A stretch of DNA of 64,000 nucleotides. It comes from Cyanobium sp. Tous-M-B4 (GTDB lineage Bacteria; Cyanobacteriota; Cyanobacteriia; PCC-6307; Cyanobiaceae). The notes beneath the pieces were generated by a model that searched no databases, was not told where the DNA came from, and worked only from the letters and a program-made list of their open reading frames with translations. The position numbers were made by a program, and so were the translations under genes. This document shows positions 37,601 to 47,674 of the stretch, in pieces. The first letter of the stretch is position 1; each line of letters begins with the position of its first letter. The stretch lies in the NCBI RefSeq assembly GCF_024345395.1, contig NZ_JAGQBA010000004.1, positions 248,001-312,000 on the forward strand. Direction: 5' to 3'.

Positions 37601-38967
37601 ACCAGCCCCTCACCGGCCCGCAAGCCCAGGGGCAACACCCCCTGGGCCGAGAGGTGGGCACTGGTGAACCTTTGCAGCACTAGGCGCTGATCACGCCAAT
37701 CCAGAACCGCATCCCAGCGCCCCAGCAACGGGTTGCTGGGCTGGCCAAAGCGGGCCTGGAGCTGGGGCAGGCCCCACGGACCCCTGGCCGTCAGTGAACC
37801 GCCCATTTGTTGGTTCAACACCCAGGCGGGGGTTCCGGCTTGCAGGGGAAGGTCACCGGGCCGGAGCTGCCATTGCCCCGTCAGATCAAAACGCCTGGCC
37901 AAGCTCCCCTTGAGCTTTAGCCAGGAACGGCCGCGGGCCAGCTCAAACTGGCGCAACTGAAGCTGGTTTCGCTGCCACAACCCCTTAAGCCACAGCGTGC
38001 CCTGCAGGCCCTTGCTCCCCGGTACTCCCCAGCGCCAAGCAGAGCGGTTCAACTCAAGCGCCTGGCCGCTGCAGCGCAATTGGCTGAATGGCAACTCCAG
38101 TCGGGCTGCGCCAGTAGCCGGCCGCCAGCGCAATTGGTGCAGCTGGGCTCCACCTCGACAGAAGGGCTGGCGATCCCTCCAGGCCAAGGCGAACTTGCCA
38201 TCTGCGCGACCAGCAAGCTGACCAGGCACGCCTAACAGGCGCTGCAGCGGGGCTAGCTGCAAGGCTTGTGCCCGCAGGGTTCCATCCCAGTGCTGACTCT
38301 GCCAATTGCCCTGGAGCTCCATGGCCAGCTCGCCAGCGGCCGCCTCCGAGCGCAGCCAAGCCGCCAGTTCCAGCTCGCGCCTATGGGGCCGCACTGCGCC
38401 GCGGCCCGTGAGGCGGAGGCTGGTACCGGAAGGCAGCAGGTTGAGCACGGCTGGATCAACCAGGCGCAACCTGAGATCCAGGTGTGGTGGCTTTGTCCCT
38501 GGGTCAAGCCGCCCTGGCACCCAAAACTGACCTTGGGAGTTGCGGCGCAAGTCAGCTCGCACTCCCGCCAAGCCCACATGCAGCACTGGCAAACGCTGGC
38601 TCAAGCTGGCTAGTGGGTCCAGGCTCACCAAAGCCGAACGCACCAAGACTGAGGAGCTATCGAGCCGCCCAGGGGCGATGCGACTGGGACCAATGCGCAG
38701 ACCACCCCAGCCCAGACCCTGATAGTCGCCAAGCTCAACGGGATGGCCAGCAAGCTGGCTGAGCGGCTGCTCAAGCCGAGGTCTCCAGTGCTCGTAGAGC
38801 TTTCTCAGGGCCTGATCCCCGCCCCAAACCAGCAGAATCAGACCACCGCAGCCGCCAGTAAACGCCGCAAGCAAGCGGAAGCTGCCGGGGCCGCGAGGCC
38901 AGGGTGGGGGTGAAAGTGACGGCGAAGCAGGGACTGGCCCAGGGTTCTGTTCTGGCAACTCCGCCAT
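34687..38967 (-). CDS. tamB: TamB-type translocation and assembly protein
   Basis: A 1426-residue protein of the TamB/DUF490 family. It has an N-terminal cytosolic Pro-rich tail, one membrane helix (FRLLAAFTGGCGGLILLVWGG), a very long beta-repeat body expected to bridge inner and outer membranes, and a C-terminal DUF490 domain (around LKLGPDLKVGIPNLASFGTS and PPLSEDRLLALIGG), ending in aromatic residues LFFRF. Known family members move lipids or assist outer-membrane protein assembly. I chose ATG 38967 (MAELPEQ); a longer frame to 39066 would overlap the divergent Ycf51 gene. Confidence 0.92.
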   Translation of the reverse strand: MAELPEQNPGPVPASPSLSPPPWPRGPGSFRLLAAFTGGCGGLILLVWGGDQALRKLYEHWRPRLEQPLSQLAGHPVELGDYQGLGWGGLRIGPSRIAPGRLDSSSVLVRSALVSLDPLASLSQRLPVLHVGLAGVRADLRRNSQGQFWVPGRLDPGTKPPHLDLRLRLVDPAVLNLLPSGTSLRLTGRGAVRPHRRELELAAWLRSEAAAGELAMELQGNWQSQHWDGTLRAQALQLAPLQRLLGVPGQLAGRADGKFALAWRDRQPFCRGGAQLHQLRWRPATGAARLELPFSQLRCSGQALELNRSAWRWGVPGSKGLQGTLWLKGLWQRNQLQLRQFELARGRSWLKLKGSLARRFDLTGQWQLRPGDLPLQAGTPAWVLNQQMGGSLTARGPWGLPQLQARFGQPSNPLLGRWDAVLDWRDQRLVLQRFTSAHLSAQGVLPLGLRAGEGLVPGQLDLSLELDRYPLERLDLLVGAQLQGTLQASGRVRGPLNALKPDLDLRIDQPGAGPLSLRENWQGQWFGDPAGGGRLRMEALAPAPVGVLEARLDSRWVPLQVRLERAGGELELNGRPQGYRWQASQLPIDGLQLALGPNSRRQPLQARLSGQGLLELQPLAFSGSAQLDRPVFLGVWGKSAQANFRYAKRRYSVQGAFSPLAGGNLAIDWSGVWHGAFRARLQGERLPPLFLQQLVRAWPLWRGESAPILGRASDIGTLLIDTFSGSVQDQLRALELARARLSAARLERDRQSSPKERLQRLAGHIDADLRLDGASLLEASADLQARAHLWLPEANQDQPLTSVPVQVKFTGPLRRGAGNFSLADLPLELLALLTPVPAGLRGRLSLQGRYRLGTPQPELALNISLVDGYLRETALVLERGTIQLEQARLLLDLSLRAAGASSSVELAGVVPLDSGKQGLELRLASRDDGLRFLAGLAQPALQWNQGSGDLQLLVRGSVREPIANGFLRFRGAQLQFIGQKVRDVDATLLFDFEQLLLQEFNAKVGDKGVVRGSGSLGLFRPEATADGKDANLMVVLEKVPFAMPRIKAVADGSLQIGGSLAALDIGGELAVARGSVNVQPARLASEANLAAPVVSAAELLESRWDYDQPMVLLGPDVESNASETLRAAVPNASFVGFDDLKLKLGPDLKVGIPNLASFGTSGLLRLNGRLDPSLRLQGVVRLLNGRLNLFTTTFGLDPDSPNVAVFTPSMGLIPFLDISLRTRVSDNLPTTSGVGTAGSLSVQDFQAVGATNSLDQLNLVRVFLSVSGPADRLADNLVLRSSPPLSEDRLLALIGGNTLAGLAGSAGGTALATALGQTLLSPLLGTLGDAFGQRLSFALYPTYVNQGVASGAERRSGRVPPQLVLGAELGLDLTERFNASVLAAPNRSDVPPQLNLNFKASELLNLQGAIDSQGAWQTQLQLFFRF

Positions 38968-39031
38968 TCCCGTGGGCTGCCACCCCTGCGACCGGCGCAA
39001 TATAAAGGCACTAACCCAAACTTCCAGCCCT

Positions 39032-39499
39032 ATGGCCGCTGATCCAATCCTGCTAACAGCGGGCAAATGGCTGGGGGCCGCCAGTGGGGTCCTGGCTTTG
39101 ACAACAATTATTGGTTATCTGAGCCGCTGGGGAATTCGCTTTCGACTGGTTGGTGTCACCAGCTTCACGGCCCTGCTCGCCGTTTCCTGCCTGGCCTTTG
39201 CGGTGAGCTACACCCCTCGGGTGCAGCTAGCTGGGGCCGTGAGCGTGCCCGTGGTGTTTGACAACGGCATCGACCTGGTGGTGGCAGCAGCGCCAGACGG
39301 CCTAGCGGATGGGGCCGCGGCACCCACCGTTCAGCAAGTAGCCCAAAACCTCAGGGGTGGCGGCCGCAGCAGCGCCGACAACCTGGTTCATGTGCGACTG
39401 CGTCGGGTGGAGACGGTCGCCCCGGGGCTGAGCAAGCCGGTGGTGCTGGCGGAAGCCACCCGCAGCCTGACAACTGGTGATGTTGAGCTAGGTCCCTAA
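39032..39499 (+). CDS. Ycf51 (DUF2518) family membrane protein
   Basis: A 155-residue protein with two N-terminal membrane helices (GVLALTTIIGYLSRWGIRF and SFTALLAVSCLAFAV) joined by the conserved GIRFRLVGVTSF, followed by a soluble domain with VVFDNGIDLVV and LSKPVVLAEATRSL. It matches Ycf51/DUF2518, a cyanobacterial and red-algal plastid family of unknown function. ATG 39032 is preferred over the upstream frame start. Divergent from tamB. Confidence 0.88.
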   Translation: MAADPILLTAGKWLGAASGVLALTTIIGYLSRWGIRFRLVGVTSFTALLAVSCLAFAVSYTPRVQLAGAVSVPVVFDNGIDLVVAAAPDGLADGAAAPTVQQVAQNLRGGGRSSADNLVHVRLRRVETVAPGLSKPVVLAEATRSLTTGDVELGP

Positions 39500-39501
39500 C
39501 C

Positions 39502-39885
39502 ATGTGGCAATTGCCGATTCACTTCAAGCGGGAACAACGCCAATTGGAGCTGGCCGGCATCGATAACTGGCCCCAACTCGCCGGTCTCCAAGACCAGGAC
39601 CTGCGCCGGCTTGGCCGCAGCGGCGGCGCCAGCGAGGCCCGGCTGATCAAGCTTCGGGGCCAGGCCCGGCTAGTGGTGGAGGTTGGCCTCGAGCCGGCAG
39701 AAGCCGCCCTGCTGCTCTACGCCGGCATCGCTAGCAGGGCTGGATTGGCGGCCAGTGACCCTCACCAACTCTTGGTACAGATGGGCCGACTGCAGCGAAG
39801 CCTCACCGGCATGGCCTCCCCGCTGCTCGATCTAGCCACCTTGAACAAGTGGATCCAGCGCGCCCAACGCCGCCCCACAAACTGA
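39502..39885 (+). CDS. DUF4332 helix-hairpin-helix protein
   Basis: A 127-residue soluble protein with paired helix-hairpin-helix-like units (GIDNWPQLAGLQDQDLRRLG and LEPAEAALLLYAGIASRAGL, then LAASDPHQLLVQMGRLQ). It matches DUF4332, a family often linked with DNA- or protein-binding, whose role is unknown. It starts two bases after the Ycf51 stop. Confidence 0.82.
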   Translation: MWQLPIHFKREQRQLELAGIDNWPQLAGLQDQDLRRLGRSGGASEARLIKLRGQARLVVEVGLEPAEAALLLYAGIASRAGLAASDPHQLLVQMGRLQRSLTGMASPLLDLATLNKWIQRAQRRPTN

Positions 39886-39907
39886 TCCAGAGCAGGCTCC
39901 AGCCGCC

Positions 39908-40267
39908 GTGCCTTATGGCTCAAATGGATTTGCAATGGGGCTTCATACGTTGTCTGATCGCCAGTCCCCCAAAATTCACTCGGCCTACGGCCGGGCCCTA
40001 GCCAGACTGCTGCCGGTGTTGCTAATCAACTTGGCAGCCGTATGGACACCCGTCCTGGCCCAATCCCAGTTGCTGGAGTCCGTGAAGCAAAACCCGGCCA
40101 AGGCGAAGGCGCTTTGCAGCCAGTTTCAAAGCTTCAATGCCCAGGGGCTCTCCGCTACATCCCGTGCGGCCGTCGGCCAGATCGCTCGCCAACAAAACCT
40201 CAGCCCTATGGATTCTGAGGTACTAATAACCTATGTAATTGGGCTTTATTGCCCCGATGTGCGCTGA
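39908..40267 (+). CDS. Small exported protein of unknown function
   Basis: A protein of up to 119 residues. A hydrophobic signal segment (LARLLPVLLINLAAVWTPVLA) is followed by a mature part of about 68 residues with two cysteines (ALCSQFQSFNA and GLYCPDV). The start may be GTG 39908 or ATG 39935. It ends directly before the CocE-type hydrolase gene (TGA at 40265-40267, GTG start at 40268). Family not recognised, though the two-cysteine helical form is common in small periplasmic proteins of cyanobacteria. Confidence 0.72.
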   Translation: MPYGSNGFAMGLHTLSDRQSPKIHSAYGRALARLLPVLLINLAAVWTPVLAQSQLLESVKQNPAKAKALCSQFQSFNAQGLSATSRAAVGQIARQQNLSPMDSEVLITYVIGLYCPDVR

Positions 40268-41893
40268 GTGAGCAGCCCGGCGCCAAACCTTTTGCAGGTT
40301 CAATGGCGAGACGAGGCCATGGCCTGCCGGGATGGCACCCAGTTGGTCAGCCGAGTTTGGCAACCAGCAGGCCAAGGTCCATGGCCGGTGCTGCTGATGC
40401 GCCAGCCCTACGGCCGAGCGATCGCCTCAACTGTTACCTATGCCCATCCCAGCTGGTACGCAGCCCATGGCTTTCTGGTAGTTGTTCAGGATGTGCGCGG
40501 TCAAGGTGCATCCCAGGGAACTTTCCAAGGATTCGAGCAGGAGTTATCCGATGGGGCAGACACAATCCGCTGGGTTCGCCAACTTGATGGCAGTAACGGA
40601 CGAGTCGGTTGCTATGGATTTTCTTACCAAGGCCTAACCCAACTACTAAGCGACGATCCAGCGGCTATTCCAGACTGCCTTGTACCGGCTATGGCTGGCT
40701 TGGACGAGCGCGGCGACTGGGCCTGCGAGGGAGGAGCCCACTGGTGGGCCCTAGGCCTCGGCTGGGGACTGCAATTGGCAGCCCTGCGCTGCCAAAAACT
40801 TGGGGACGATGCCGGCTGGCAAGCGATTCGCCGCAGCCTCGACTCGGGCGCCTTTCTGGCTGAAGGCTTAGAGCTGCTCAAGCGCCATGACCCCCAAGGC
40901 ATGGCCTGCCGCTGGCTGCAGCTACCGGCAAGCGAGGCCCCTAGATGGGTTTGCCACCAACCAAGCGCAGCTCTATTGCAGCGCCCGATGCTACTGATCG
41001 GTGGCTGGTACGACCCCCATCTGCGCGGCATCTTGAACCTCTTTGCAAGTGCTAAGGCTGCAGGTGGCTCGCCGCTGCTGCGCATTGGCGCCTATACCCA
41101 CCTCGACTGGAAGGGCGGCCTTGATCGATTGCAACTAGCCTTTTTTCAGCACCATCTTCAGGATCAAGCCGCTACAGAAGAACTGAGCGCTGCAGTTCTT
41201 GTAGAAAAAGACCTGCGTACAGACGGCAAGCACTCAAGCCGCCATTGGCGGGCACCCAAATCAGACAGCAGACCCCTGAGCTGGGGGCTAAGCAGTGGTG
41301 GCCTGGCCACAATCGACGCTGAGGAGGGCGAACTGCTGCTCGATCAATCTGGCAGCGGCGAAGTCGCCCTAGTGCACGATCCCTGGCGACCAGTTCCAGG
41401 TCGGGGCGGCCACCTTGGCCTCGATCCAGGCCCGTGTGAACGCGGCGACCTCGACCGCCGCAGTGATGTGATCTGTTTCAGCAGTTCACCACTCAGCACG
41501 CCCCTGGAGCTGGAAGGACGGCCCCTATTGACTATTGCTGTGCGGGCCGACCAACCCAGCTTTGACCTTTGTGCAGCGCTCTCAGTGCTGGATCGCCAGG
41601 GAAGGGTGCTCCAACTGTGCACGGGCGTGGTCAGGACCCAGCAGCTAGCAGGCGAAAAGTCGTTGCTGCAAGTTCAATTGCAGCCCCTGCTAGCTGAGCT
41701 CGGCCCTGGGGAACGGTTGCGACTCTCATTAGCAGGAGCGGCCTGGCCGCAGATTGCCGTAAACCCGGGCGATGGCCACGAGCCCCTAGGCCCTGCCGGC
41801 CCGCACCATCGAGTGATCACGCTGGAGCTTGAACTAGCTGATTCCCAATTGCAGCTGCTGCCCCTCTTAGGCGGCAAATTTGGGGCACACTGA
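40268..41893 (+). CDS. CocE/NonD-family serine hydrolase
   Basis: A 541-residue alpha/beta hydrolase of the X-Pro dipeptidyl-peptidase (S15)/CocE type, expected to hydrolyse an ester, amide or proline peptide. Seen: VVVQDVRGQGASQGTF (oxyanion region), the nucleophile elbow GCYGFSYQGLTQ, LIGGWYDPHLRGILNLF (acid), GAYTHLDW (histidine), and a C-terminal jelly-roll domain. No signal peptide. Substrate unknown. Confidence 0.88.
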   Translation: MSSPAPNLLQVQWRDEAMACRDGTQLVSRVWQPAGQGPWPVLLMRQPYGRAIASTVTYAHPSWYAAHGFLVVVQDVRGQGASQGTFQGFEQELSDGADTIRWVRQLDGSNGRVGCYGFSYQGLTQLLSDDPAAIPDCLVPAMAGLDERGDWACEGGAHWWALGLGWGLQLAALRCQKLGDDAGWQAIRRSLDSGAFLAEGLELLKRHDPQGMACRWLQLPASEAPRWVCHQPSAALLQRPMLLIGGWYDPHLRGILNLFASAKAAGGSPLLRIGAYTHLDWKGGLDRLQLAFFQHHLQDQAATEELSAAVLVEKDLRTDGKHSSRHWRAPKSDSRPLSWGLSSGGLATIDAEEGELLLDQSGSGEVALVHDPWRPVPGRGGHLGLDPGPCERGDLDRRSDVICFSSSPLSTPLELEGRPLLTIAVRADQPSFDLCAALSVLDRQGRVLQLCTGVVRTQQLAGEKSLLQVQLQPLLAELGPGERLRLSLAGAAWPQIAVNPGDGHEPLGPAGPHHRVITLELELADSQLQLLPLLGGKFGAH

Positions 41894-41898
41894 GCCAA

Positions 41899-42720
41899 AT
41901 GTTTGTTTTTGCGATGTCGCTGCGCCGCCTGCGCCCTGCTCAACAGCCCCAAGCCCTCAGCCGCATGGCTCTCGGCATGCTTTCTCTGGCCACCGGCCTG
42001 AGCATCACCATGGCGGCACTGCCAGGAACATCAGGCAGTGCAGCTTTGGCCCAGAGCCAGAGCGGTGGCGTAGATCGTCCAGCCCTCAGCGTCGAAGCCG
42101 CCCGCGCTGCCGCCAATCGCATTTTGGCAGCAGTTAAAAGCCGCGATCCAAACCTCCGCTACAGCCAATTCTCAGAGGAACTCAAGGCGGTTAGCAGCCC
42201 TTCAATGGTGGCGGAGACAATGCGCACCCAGCCGAAGCTGTTGAGCTGGACCCTGCTCAGCGTGCAAGGGGGTTTGCGCAACACCACCGTTGAGGCCAGC
42301 ATCACCACAAGCATGGGCAAGCGAGACCTGTTCATCGTGCTCAACCCCGAGGGCAAACTCGCTGGCTATCACCTTGATGTCACCGATGAGGCACCCAGCG
42401 TGGTTGCCAAAAGATTCGTCACCGCCCTAAGCAGTGGCCAGTTCATCTCAGCGCGCAGCTATTTGAGCCTGCCACTGCAGAAGGAAATCTCAGCGAGCAG
42501 CCTTCAGGTGCGTTGGCAGCAGCTGCAACGTCAAACCGGCGAATTTGTACGAATCCGCAAGGTTGTGGTGGCCGAGGGGGGCGGCGACCAGCGTCTTGTA
42601 CTGGTAAACACCGATTTCAATCGGCTTAGCGATTCCCTCTTCGTGATCCTCAATGCCAACAACGACATAATCGGTATCGACTTTCCAAGCGATCCAATCG
42701 TCCCCAAGCAGGTGCGCTGA
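41899..42720 (+). CDS. Exported protein with two DUF3887-like domains
   Basis: A 273-residue protein with an N-terminal hydrophobic signal (MALGMLSLATGLSITMAALP, cleavage near ALAQS). The mature part shows two similar alpha/beta units, each with a helix, a SxxFxxxL-like stretch and a strand pair (YSQFSEELKAVSSPSMVAE ... LFIVLNPEGKLAGYHL; and FISARSYLSLPLQKEISASS ... LFVILNANNDIIGIDF). This fits DUF3887. Role unknown. It sits six bases after the hydrolase gene and before glgB. Confidence 0.8.
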   Translation: MFVFAMSLRRLRPAQQPQALSRMALGMLSLATGLSITMAALPGTSGSAALAQSQSGGVDRPALSVEAARAAANRILAAVKSRDPNLRYSQFSEELKAVSSPSMVAETMRTQPKLLSWTLLSVQGGLRNTTVEASITTSMGKRDLFIVLNPEGKLAGYHLDVTDEAPSVVAKRFVTALSSGQFISARSYLSLPLQKEISASSLQVRWQQLQRQTGEFVRIRKVVVAEGGGDQRLVLVNTDFNRLSDSLFVILNANNDIIGIDFPSDPIVPKQVR

Positions 42721-42762
42721 GCCCTAAGCCGCCTAAGCTCGCCTTCCGATCGCTGCTGGTAC

Positions 42763-45087
42763 ATGTCCTTGCTCACCCTTAACTGGATGGCGGAGGATTG
42801 CCAGCGGCTGGCTGAATGCCGGCACGACCACCCGTTTGCGGTGCTGGGGCCCCAGCCTCTCGAATCGGGCGGTTGGGTGCTGCGCGTCTGGATGCCTGAG
42901 GCAGAGCGTGTTGAGCTGCTGATCGACGGCCAAGCGCTGCCGATGGCCACCCCGAATCACCCTTGGATATTCGAGGCCCCCTGGGGTAGTGATCCTGGTA
43001 CCTCTTATCAGGTGCGGGTCAACCGCGGTGGCATAGAACACGTGCAGCCCGATCCCTGGTCCTTTCGCCATGAGTGGATGGGCGAATTGGATCGCCTGTT
43101 GTTTGCGGAGGGCAACCACCACCACATCTGGCGCCGTATGGGTGCCCACGTGGTGGAGCACAGCGGCGTCAAGGGCGTTCAGTTTTGCCTCTGGGCCCCC
43201 AATGCCCGCAGCGTGGCGGTGCTGGGCAATTTCAACGGCTGGGATGGCCGCCACCATCCGATGCAGGCAAGGGTGGGTGGATCCTGGGAGCTATTCATTC
43301 CCGGGCTTAAGCCAGGTGAGATCTACAAATACGAGGTAAGAGCTCAAAACGGGCACTGCTACCAAAAAGCAGACCCCTATGGCTTCCGCCATGAGATTCG
43401 TCCTAACAATGGCTCGATCGTTGAGTCCCTTGCGGGGCACCAATGGCAGGACATGGGCTGGATGGAGGAGCGGGACAGCCGCAACCCCCTAGATCAGCCG
43501 GTGTCTGTGTATGAAATGCATCTGGGCAGCTGGATGCACGGCTCTGCCGACCAGCCCTACATCGAGCCTGACGGCACACCGCGCCCGCCGGTGCCTGCAG
43601 CCGATCTCAAGCCCGGCGCTCGCCTGCTCACCTATCCGGAGCTAGCTGATCGGGTCATCCCCTATGTGAAAGCCCGCGGCTTTACCCACATCGAGCTGAT
43701 GCCCATCTCGGAGCATCCCTTCGATGGTTCCTGGGGTTACCAAGTCACGGGCTGGTACGCCCCCACCAGCCGCTTTGGCACACCGGATGAATTCCGCGCC
43801 TTTGTAGACCGTTGCCACGCCGAAGGCATCGGCGTGATCCTCGACTGGGTGCCAGGCCACTTCCCCAAAGATGCCCACGGCCTGGCCTTCTTTGATGGCG
43901 CCCATCTTTATGAGCATGCCGATCCGCGCATCGGCGAGCACAAGGAGTGGGGCACCCTCATCTTCAACTACAGCCGCAATGAAGTGCGCAACTTCCTTGT
44001 AGCCAACCTGGTTTATTGGTTTGAGGAGTTCCATATCGACGGCATCCGCGTAGATGCGGTGGCCTCCATGCTTTATCGCGACTACCTGCGCCCAGATGGT
44101 GAGTGGTTGCCAAATGACCATGGCGGCCGTGAAAACACTGAGGCCGTCACTTTCCTTCAACAGGCCAACCACGTGCTGTTCGAGCACTTCCCTGGAGCAC
44201 TCTCGATCGCCGAGGAATCCACCACCTGGCCCATGGTTACCCAGCCCACCAATATTGGCGGCCTTGGGTTCAACCTCAAATGGAACATGGGCTGGATGCA
44301 CGACATGCTCGATTACTTCGAGCTTGATCCCTGGTTCCGCCAGTTCCACCAGAACAACGTCACCTTCTCAATCTGGTACGCCTTCACCGAGAACTTCATG
44401 TTGGCCTTAAGCCACGATGAAGTGGTGCATGGCAAGAGCAACCTCTTGCACAAAATGCCAGGTGACGACTGGCAAAAATTTGCCAACGTGCGGGCATTGC
44501 TGGCATACATGTGGACCCATCCCGGCAAGAAAACCATCTTTATGGGGATGGAATTTGGCCAGAGAGCTGAGTGGAACGTATGGGGAGATCTGCAATGGGA
44601 TCTGCTGCAGCACGACTCCCACCAGGGGCTGCAGCGTCTCGTCGACGATCTCAACGTCTTCTACAAATCGGAGCGAGCTCTCTGGGGCGACGACTTCAGT
44701 GAATTCGGCTTCCAGTGGATCGATTGCAACGACAATCGCCACTCGATCATCAGCTTCATGCGGCGTGAGAGTGCCACGGGCAAGTGGCTAGTGGTGGTGG
44801 CCAACTTCACTCCCCAGAGCCATTCCCACTACCGAGTGGGTGTACCGCTGGAGGGCTTCTATGAGGAGGCCTTTAACACCGATGCTGAGCGCTACGGCGG
44901 CAGCAACCTGGGCAACCTAGGCGGCAAATTCACCGACCAGTGGGGGATTCATGGCTATGAACAATCCCTGGATCTCTGCCTGCCACCCCTCGCGGTGCTC
45001 GTCTTCCGTCGGGACGAAATCCGCAGCCAGCAGTTGGATGAAGACACCTGTGACGAAGCAGTCGATTCCGGGGCCCTGCTCGGGTAA
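42763..45087 (+). CDS. glgB: 1,4-alpha-glucan branching enzyme
   Basis: A 774-residue GH13 enzyme that introduces alpha-1,6 branches into glycogen. Seen: an N-terminal carbohydrate-binding pair ([20 protein letters not shown]), the catalytic-domain motifs [25 protein letters not shown] (nucleophile Asp), [11 protein letters not shown] (acid Glu) and [10 protein letters not shown]. The N1 domain is present, so it is of the long form. It lies two genes after the hydrolase and 26 bases before hemE. Confidence 0.97.
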   Translation: MSLLTLNWMAEDCQRLAECRHDHPFAVLGPQPLESGGWVLRVWMPEAERVELLIDGQALPMATPNHPWIFEAPWGSDPGTSYQVRVNRGGIEHVQPDPWSFRHEWMGELDRLLFAEGNHHHIWRRMGAHVVEHSGVKGVQFCLWAPNARSVAVLGNFNGWDGRHHPMQARVGGSWELFIPGLKPGEIYKYEVRAQNGHCYQKADPYGFRHEIRPNNGSIVESLAGHQWQDMGWMEERDSRNPLDQPVSVYEMHLGSWMHGSADQPYIEPDGTPRPPVPAADLKPGARLLTYPELADRVIPYVKARGFTHIELMPISEHPFDGSWGYQVTGWYAPTSRFGTPDEFRAFVDRCHAEGIGVILDWVPGHFPKDAHGLAFFDGAHLYEHADPRIGEHKEWGTLIFNYSRNEVRNFLVANLVYWFEEFHIDGIRVDAVASMLYRDYLRPDGEWLPNDHGGRENTEAVTFLQQANHVLFEHFPGALSIAEESTTWPMVTQPTNIGGLGFNLKWNMGWMHDMLDYFELDPWFRQFHQNNVTFSIWYAFTENFMLALSHDEVVHGKSNLLHKMPGDDWQKFANVRALLAYMWTHPGKKTIFMGMEFGQRAEWNVWGDLQWDLLQHDSHQGLQRLVDDLNVFYKSERALWGDDFSEFGFQWIDCNDNRHSIISFMRRESATGKWLVVVANFTPQSHSHYRVGVPLEGFYEEAFNTDAERYGGSNLGNLGGKFTDQWGIHGYEQSLDLCLPPLAVLVFRRDEIRSQQLDEDTCDEAVDSGALLG

Positions 45088-45113
45088 GTTCTCGCTTCGC
45101 TCTGCTTGCACCC

Positions 45114-46172
45114 ATGACCGAAACCGCCCCCCTGCTGCTGCGCGCCGCCCGAGGTGAGCAGGTGGAGCGGCCCCCGGTCTGGATGATGCGCCAAGCCGGG
45201 CGCTACATGAAGGTGTATCGGGACCTGCGCGACCGCCATCCCGGTTTCCGCGAGCGCTCGGAAAACCCTGATCTCTCCTACGAGATCTCCATGCAGCCCT
45301 TCCACGCCTTCAAACCCGACGGCGTGATCCTCTTTTCAGACATCCTCACGCCCCTACCGGGTATGGGGATCAACTTCGACATCATTGAGAGCCAGGGGCC
45401 CCTGATCCAAGACCCAATCCGCAACCTTGCCCAAGTAGGGGCTTTGCGAGCCTTGGAGCCGGCCGAAAGCATGCCTTTTGTGGGTGAGGTGCTCACCCGC
45501 TTGCGTCAATCGGTTGGCAATGAAGCTGCAGTGCTCGGCTTTGTGGGTGCCCCCTGGACCCTGGCCGCCTATGTGGTGGAGGGCAAAAGCAGCAAGAACT
45601 ACGCCGTGATTAAGGCGATGGCCTTCCAAGAGCCGGAGCTGCTGCACAAGCTCCTAGACCACTTCGCCGAGTCAATTGCCACCTACCTGCGCTATCAGAT
45701 CGATTCCGGCGCTCAGGTGGTGCAGATGTTCGATTCCTGGGCCGGCCAGCTCAGCCCGATGGATTACGACAGCTTCGCGGCGCCTTACCAAAAGAAGGTG
45801 GTGGACCTGGTTAAGCAAACCCATCCCGATACCCCCTTCATCCTCTACATCTCCGGCAGCGCCGGCGTGCTTGAGCGCATGGCACGCACAGGGGTAGACA
45901 TCATTTCGCTCGACTGGACCGTGGACATGGCGGAGGGCCTGGCCCGCCTACCCGAGCACATTGGCGTCCAGGGCAACGTGGATCCCGGATTGCTATTCGG
46001 CACCCCAGCAGCCATCCAGGCCCGCATCGACGACACCGTGCGTAAAGCCCGCGGCCGTAAGCACATTCTCAACCTGGGCCACGGCATCCTGCCGGGCACT
46101 CCAGAAGAAAACGGCCGCGCCTTCTTTGAAGCCGGCAAGAGTGTGATGGAGCGCATCGGAGCGGCGGCTTGA
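45114..46172 (+). CDS. hemE: Uroporphyrinogen decarboxylase
   Basis: A 352-residue enzyme that removes four carboxyl groups from uroporphyrinogen III in haem and chlorophyll synthesis. Seen: the N-terminal substrate site [44 protein letters not shown] and [15 protein letters not shown]. Full length. Its stop overlaps the next gene's TTG start by four bases. Confidence 0.97.
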   Translation: MTETAPLLLRAARGEQVERPPVWMMRQAGRYMKVYRDLRDRHPGFRERSENPDLSYEISMQPFHAFKPDGVILFSDILTPLPGMGINFDIIESQGPLIQDPIRNLAQVGALRALEPAESMPFVGEVLTRLRQSVGNEAAVLGFVGAPWTLAAYVVEGKSSKNYAVIKAMAFQEPELLHKLLDHFAESIATYLRYQIDSGAQVVQMFDSWAGQLSPMDYDSFAAPYQKKVVDLVKQTHPDTPFILYISGSAGVLERMARTGVDIISLDWTVDMAEGLARLPEHIGVQGNVDPGLLFGTPAAIQARIDDTVRKARGRKHILNLGHGILPGTPEENGRAFFEAGKSVMERIGAAA

Positions 46173-47179
46173 GCAGCCCCGCGGCAGGATCCCGGCCCCA
46201 ACGGATCCTGATCACAGGGGCTAGTGGCTGCGTTGGCCAATACATCACCGAGCAGCTTTATCGCCACAGCGATGCAGAGTTGCTGCTCCTGCTCCGTGAT
46301 CCAGCCAAGCTCACGGTTGTTTCAGCAGATGATCCCCGGGTCACGTTGCTGGTCGGTGACCTGCGGGAGCTGACCCCCCATGCCGGTGCAATCGCCACCG
46401 CTACTCGCATCATCCACACGGCCACCGCCTGGGGCGATCCCTTAAGAGCCCAGCAGGTGAACGTGGACGCGGTCAAGCAGCTGCTGGCTTTCACCAGCCC
46501 TGTATGGCTGGAGCAGGTGATCTACTTCTCCACCGCCTCAATTCTGGATCGCCAATTGCAGCTGCTTCCCGAGGCAGCGGAATTTGGCACTGAATACATC
46601 CAAACCAAGGCACTCTGTCTGCAACAACTGGAGGCCCACCCCCTGGCCGCCAAAATTGTGGCCGTATTTCCCACCCTGGTATTTGGCGGGCAGGTGGGTC
46701 CAGGCGACCGCCACCCCACCAGCTATCTCACAGCCGGGCTTAGGGAGGCAACCCGCTGGTTGTGGCTTGCCAAGTGGCTGCGCGCCGAAGCCAGCTTCCA
46801 CTTCATCCACGCCGCCGACATAGCCCTGGTGTGCGCCCATTTGGCCACCCAGCCCCATCAGCCCAATCCTGAGCCAAACCAGGGAGCTCTTCGGCGCCTA
46901 GTGCTCGGCCAGGCACCTATCAGCGTCAATGCCACCGTGGCCCAGCTCTGCCGTTGGCGCCGCAGCTGGCAGCCACCCTTTGGGATCGACCTGCAAGGCT
47001 GGCTCATCGAAGCCCTGATCAAACTGCTACGGATTGAAGTCAATGCTTGGGATCGCTTCTCAATTCGCCAGCGCCACTTTGTGCACGAGCCCGTAAGCCC
47101 ACCCGAACGGTTTGGCTTGGTCAGCTACGCACCCACGCTCCAAGCGGTGTTCGAAACCGCTGGCCTGCCCCACAGGTGA
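46169..47179 (+). CDS. NAD-dependent epimerase/dehydratase family protein
   Basis: A 336-residue extended SDR protein. Seen: the Rossmann motif [34 protein letters not shown] (Ser of the triad) and a [12 protein letters not shown] segment carrying the YxxxK. Substrate unknown; related picocyanobacterial genes sit at the same place between hemE and petE. Start is TTG 46169 in the hemE stop. Confidence 0.85.
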   Translation: MSSPAAGSRPQRILITGASGCVGQYITEQLYRHSDAELLLLLRDPAKLTVVSADDPRVTLLVGDLRELTPHAGAIATATRIIHTATAWGDPLRAQQVNVDAVKQLLAFTSPVWLEQVIYFSTASILDRQLQLLPEAAEFGTEYIQTKALCLQQLEAHPLAAKIVAVFPTLVFGGQVGPGDRHPTSYLTAGLREATRWLWLAKWLRAEASFHFIHAADIALVCAHLATQPHQPNPEPNQGALRRLVLGQAPISVNATVAQLCRWRRSWQPPFGIDLQGWLIEALIKLLRIEVNAWDRFSIRQRHFVHEPVSPPERFGLVSYAPTLQAVFETAGLPHR

Positions 47180-47559
47180 ATAACCCCAGGCTGGTTTGGC
47201 TGGTCGGGAGGCTGCTGCTGAGCTGCCTCATGTTGGTGATGCTGCTTAGCGGCGGCCCAAAGGCAGCCCTGGCGGCCACGGTTTCGATGGGGCTGGGCAA
47301 CGACGAAGGCTTTCTGGTGTTCCAACCCGAGCATCTGACGATCAACGCAGGCGACACGGTGAGCTTTGAAGTGCGCGGGCTCGGCCCCCACAACTTGATC
47401 GTCGCAGGCCATCCCGAATGGAGCCATGAACCCCTCAGCTTCGCTGTGGGCGAAAGCTGGGAGCAAAAATTTGATATGCCCGGCCGTTATGCCATTTGGT
47501 GCGAGCCCCATCGGGCAGCAGGTATGACCGCTGAAATCAACGTCTTGGCACCTGGCTGA
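47176..47559 (+). CDS. petE: Plastocyanin
   Basis: A 127-residue precursor of the copper protein that carries electrons from cytochrome b6f to photosystem I. The signal peptide is about residues 1-33 (cleavage after AALA). Copper ligands are visible: His in GLGPHNLIV, and Cys, His and Met in YAIWCEPHRAAGM. The segment GHPEWSHEPLSFAVGESWE is typical of picocyanobacterial plastocyanin. The GTG at 47176 overlaps the epimerase stop by four bases; a longer frame to 47047 lies inside the epimerase gene and lacks support. Confidence 0.93.
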   Translation: MNNPRLVWLVGRLLLSCLMLVMLLSGGPKAALAATVSMGLGNDEGFLVFQPEHLTINAGDTVSFEVRGLGPHNLIVAGHPEWSHEPLSFAVGESWEQKFDMPGRYAIWCEPHRAAGMTAEINVLAPG

Positions 47560-47674
47560 TCCCACCTCACAGCCAACTTTGTGGCAATTGTTTCGAACCT
47601 GGTTACCAGAGGTCACAGGAGCCCGGTTGGCGCCTTAATTTTGGCGAGTTGCCCATGCTTTTAAGCGCCCCCCC

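Noticed and set aside
36467-38860. Several short frames opposite tamB
   Set aside because: They are low-complexity Arg/Ser/Pro-rich shadows of the tamB coding strand.
47047-47175. Extension of petE to an upstream ATG
   Set aside because: It lies inside the epimerase gene, adds residues before the signal peptide that do not resemble plastocyanin precursors, and the GTG at 47176 is well placed.
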